DNA of 18,057 nucleotides, from contig JAEYNZ010000111.1 in assembly GCA_023412195.1 (NCBI GenBank), forward strand, positions 1-18,057. Direction: 5' to 3'. This document shows positions 15,396 through 18,057 of the stretch, piece by piece. This stretch comes from Bacteroidota bacterium (GTDB lineage Bacteria; Bacteroidota; Bacteroidia; Bacteroidales; Prolixibacteraceae). The position numbers and the translations under genes were made by a program. The notes under the pieces are model-generated. The model made no database searches, was not told the origin of the DNA, and saw only the letters and a list, made by a program, of their open reading frames with translations. Within the stretch, counting starts at the first letter, position 1; each line of letters begins with the position of its first letter.

Positions 15396-16577
15396 TTAAT
15401 TTTTCTGCATAAAGTTTTTGATCAGTTCACCATAGGTTTTATAATTGAATACCTTCAATCCGGTTTCATATCCTGCCTGACCAATTTCCCTGGCCTCATG
15501 GGGATAATGAATGACAAATTCCATCATACCTGCATATTCATGTACGTCATAATGATCGGCAATTAGTGCATTTTCTGTATGTTGAAAATAAAACGAAATA
15601 TCCCCTATATCATTCGAAATAACAACATTGCCACTTGCTGTATATTCACCTATTTTATGTGGTAACCGTGCTTTATCCTGTATGGTATCGCGCAATGGTA
15701 TCAGCAGGGCACTGGCATTTATATATTTTTTAACCAATACATCATAATCAAGGTTTTCAAATACCTTGATTTTTTGTTTTTTATTTGACTTTTCTATACG
15801 TTGATGCAGTTTCTCCTTTTTTGCACTGCTTCCCGATATCACCAGGTGAAGCTCAAATTCATTATCCGGGACCAATTCAAAAGCTTCAATTACAAATTCA
15901 ATGACTTCATAGTACACAATTGAACCACAATACATAAAGTATTTTTGAAGGATTGAATCAGATGTTTTCTTTATATTATTAAATATATCAAAGTCAACTA
16001 TAGCAGGAATCTTAAGAAGTGGCAGCCGGGGTGCCTTTTTTTTGATTTTCTCTGCAAGGTAATTGCTGATTGGAAACGCTCCATCCAGCATTTTCCAGGC
16101 CAACAGGTTAAAAAGGAACAAGTTGATCCTGTGGTACAAATTGTTTCTGTTCAAAGTAACTTCAGGTTCCTCATGATGCGGATAATACAGCTTGTATCCC
16201 TTCATCCGTGCAAACAACCAATAGTAAAACAAAGGAAAGAACATACCTGACATTACACTTACAATGGCAGCATCGCATTGGTTCTTCGACAGGTACTTCA
16301 TCTCATTAACCATTCCGATAAACTTTATCCATCTTCTGCCAATAAATGAACCAGGCCGGTGTGTGGAACCGCTGGTATAAATATAATCAATGCCCCCGAA
16401 ATGACCTTTTGGAGGTAACTCTCCTTTTTTAGAATATCCCCACTCATTGCATATAAATTCTACTTTGATCTGATTGTATGCCAATGATTTTCCTATTAAT
16501 TTCAGTTTTTCAACCCGGGCGGTGCCAAAAGGAAAACCGTTTACCCCGAGGATGAAAACTTTATTTATTTTCTGCAT
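15396..16577 (-). CDS. GT4-like glycosyltransferase
   Basis: The 393-residue protein looks like a GT-B glycosyltransferase. The N-terminus has the strand and loop FILGVNGFPFGTARVEKLKL (8-27), and the region YYPHHEEPEV (131-140) lies near the expected acceptor side. In the C-terminal domain FMYCGSIVYYEVIEFVIEAF (214-233), LHLVISGSSAKKEKL (243-257) and DKARLPHKIGEYTASGNVVI (301-320) follow the GT4 layout, again with the K-x-GEY form instead of a full E-x7-E. It is lysine- and asparagine-rich. The ATG overlaps the flippase stop by one base (TAATG), a sign of translational coupling. Donor and linkage unknown. Confidence 0.9.
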   Translation of the reverse strand: MQKINKVFILGVNGFPFGTARVEKLKLIGKSLAYNQIKVEFICNEWGYSKKGELPPKGHFGGIDYIYTSGSTHRPGSFIGRRWIKFIGMVNEMKYLSKNQCDAAIVSVMSGMFFPLFYYWLFARMKGYKLYYPHHEEPEVTLNRNNLYHRINLFLFNLLAWKMLDGAFPISNYLAEKIKKKAPRLPLLKIPAIVDFDIFNNIKKTSDSILQKYFMYCGSIVYYEVIEFVIEAFELVPDNEFELHLVISGSSAKKEKLHQRIEKSNKKQKIKVFENLDYDVLVKKYINASALLIPLRDTIQDKARLPHKIGEYTASGNVVISNDIGDISFYFQHTENALIADHYDVHEYAGMMEFVIHYPHEAREIGQAGYETGLKVFNYKTYGELIKNFMQKN

Positions 16578-18034
16578 TACCTTTTTAAAATCTGATTCTT
16601 AAACTTCCGGGCATATGCCATACCCTCTGCCAGTTCTTCTACTCTCATGATCCAAATCATAGCCAGATAAACGAAAGAACTTAAAACAATACTGACAAAA
16701 AGGTACCATACTTTATTGTCTAAATAATATGCAAGCGGCAGGCTGGAAAGCAACATCGTCAGTGCAGCCAGAAGAAAAGGAGCGATTTGTTTAACCTGGT
16801 AAGCAAGGGTAATATGAATTACTTTTCTAAGGTAAATGCATTCAACCAAATAGGTAATAATGGTAGCTGCCATGTTTCCGTAAATCATGGCCATAATGCC
16901 ATATTTATACGTACCCAGAATGGAAGCAACAATCAGTACTTTATCGATTATCTGGATCTGAAGATAATAATCGCTTCTTCCCTTTACGGTAATAATCTGG
17001 TTATTAATTGTATATATTACCTGTATCCATCCATATAGTACCATAACCTGCAGGTAGGGCACAACGGGAAGCCATTTTTCTCCCAGAACGATCAGGATCA
17101 GGGGTTCTGAAGTAATAAAAATCATCACAAGAAAAGGGAGTACTACAGCTGAAAGCATCCTGATTGCTTTTGTATAACCGGGTATCAGCTTTTCGTCATC
17201 ATCCTGAATGGTTGAGAACACAGGAAAAGTTACCTTTTGAACGATAACTGTGATGGTGTTTACCGGCATATCCTTGAACTGCACGGCACGGGTAAAATAG
17301 CCCAGGCTCTGTGCACTGAAGAACCGCCCGATTATTAGATAGTAAATATTCTGGAAAATAGACTGCATGAGTCCGGCTACCAATATTTTAGAGCCAAACA
17401 TAAAAAGGGTACTGAGCGATTTTTTGCTAAAAACAGCAAGCGGCTTCCATTTGCTGACCACCCATAACAGGATGGTTGTCATAGAACTCCGGATAATTGT
17501 ATTTGCAACGAGTGCCCAAACACCGAATCCGAGATAAGCCAGGGTTATACTTACGGTTCCTGATACTGTAACCGCTACGATCCCAATAATGGAAGGAGAC
17601 TTAAAATTTAGTTGCTTCTCAAGGTGTACCAGGTGTATTCTTCCCAGTGCATCTATAACAAATGCCAGGCTGATTACCTTTGTCAGCGAAATCAGTTCAG
17701 GTTCGTCGTAAAACTTTGCTATAAGTGGTGCACTGAAAAATATAATCAGGTATATGACTATACTGGCAAAAATATTGAAATAATATACAGTGGAAAAATC
17801 TACATCACTGGCATCCTTTTTTTGAATTAACGCCTGTCCAAAGCCACTGTTGGTTAATGATTGTCCAATAACTATAAAAATGGTAATCATTCCAACCAGC
17901 CCAAAATCTTCAGGAGTCAGCAGCCTTGTCAGTATGATTCCAACTATAAAATGGCCACCGTATTTTCCAACATTATCTATAAATGACCATTTGAACCCGG
18001 TTATGGTTTTCTCCTTAAGAGAGCTTTCACTCAT
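16577..18034 (-). CDS. wzx: Wzx-like polysaccharide flippase (MOP superfamily, WzxC type)
   Basis: The 485-residue integral membrane protein probably moves lipid-linked repeat units across the inner membrane. It has about twelve to fourteen hydrophobic segments along its length. Signature stretches of the Polysacc_synt_3/WzxC group are seen: TGFKWSFIDNVGKYG (12-26), LTRLLTPEDFGLVGMITIF (35-53), SGFGQALIQKK (63-73), GRFFSAQSLGYFTRA (236-250), FPVFSTIQ (270-277) and GEKWLP (318-323). Length is normal for the family. It is the first gene of the cluster in the window; only 23 bp upstream of its ATG are visible, so any promoter lies outside or in another gene. Its stop shares a base with the next start (TAATG). 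Confidence 0.95.
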   Translation of the reverse strand: MSESSLKEKTITGFKWSFIDNVGKYGGHFIVGIILTRLLTPEDFGLVGMITIFIVIGQSLTNSGFGQALIQKKDASDVDFSTVYYFNIFASIVIYLIIFFSAPLIAKFYDEPELISLTKVISLAFVIDALGRIHLVHLEKQLNFKSPSIIGIVAVTVSGTVSITLAYLGFGVWALVANTIIRSSMTTILLWVVSKWKPLAVFSKKSLSTLFMFGSKILVAGLMQSIFQNIYYLIIGRFFSAQSLGYFTRAVQFKDMPVNTITVIVQKVTFPVFSTIQDDDEKLIPGYTKAIRMLSAVVLPFLVMIFITSEPLILIVLGEKWLPVVPYLQVMVLYGWIQVIYTINNQIITVKGRSDYYLQIQIIDKVLIVASILGTYKYGIMAMIYGNMAATIITYLVECIYLRKVIHITLAYQVKQIAPFLLAALTMLLSSLPLAYYLDNKVWYLFVSIVLSSFVYLAMIWIMRVEELAEGMAYARKFKNQILKR

Positions 18035-18057
18035 TGGTTTTTTTTAAATATTTCAGA

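Overview
The window is one long, one-sided gene cluster: every convincing gene lies on the minus strand, so the cluster reads from about 18 kb down to 1. Its contents are those of a Wzx/Wzy-type exopolysaccharide or capsule locus. The source looks like a member of the Bacteroidetes, possibly Bacteroidales. The evidence is the moderate AT-richness, start codons preceded by A/T-rich leaders rather than clear Shine-Dalgarno sites, a Gram-negative fused Wzc tyrosine kinase, and a Bacteroidetes-style lipoprotein exporter with a C-terminal membrane segment. The taxonomic call is an inference from style, since no marker gene is present.

Layout in transcription order. First block: a Wzx-like flippase (18034-16577), a glycosyltransferase (16577-15396), a Wzy-like polymerase (15392-14064), a second glycosyltransferase (14030-12843) and a CapA/PgsA-family metallophosphoesterase-like protein (12859-11723). 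These genes touch or overlap. A gap of about 320 bp follows (11404-11722), the only large gap in the window. It holds an 11-bp-phased repeat array with perfect dyad symmetry and two smaller inverted repeats. Second block: an ATP-grasp ligase (11403-10330), two GT4 glycosyltransferases (10245-9154 and 9107-8037), a WecG/TagA/CpsF transferase (7992-7210), a Gfo/Idh/MocA oxidoreductase (7217-6201), an aldo/keto-reductase-like protein (6199-5297), the initiating polyprenyl-phosphate sugar transferase (5218-3815), a Wza-like export lipoprotein (3760-2960), a Wzc-like tyrosine autokinase (2948-594), a small HAD phosphatase-like protein (564-181) and the first 52 codons of an unrecognised gene that runs off the left edge (158-1).

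How they fit together (family knowledge plus inference): the sugar transferase loads the first sugar phosphate on undecaprenyl phosphate. Up to five glycosyltransferases extend the unit, and the oxidoreductase/AKR-like pair probably makes or alters a sugar. The ATP-grasp and CapA proteins are candidates for adding a non-sugar, perhaps amino-acid, decoration. Wzx flips the unit, Wzy polymerises it, and Wzc and Wza control length and export. No cognate low-molecular-weight tyrosine phosphatase, nucleotide-sugar synthesis set, transposase, tRNA, rRNA or CRISPR was seen. A scan by eye of the larger intergenic gaps for the Bacteroidetes TAnnTTTG promoter core found no convincing match.
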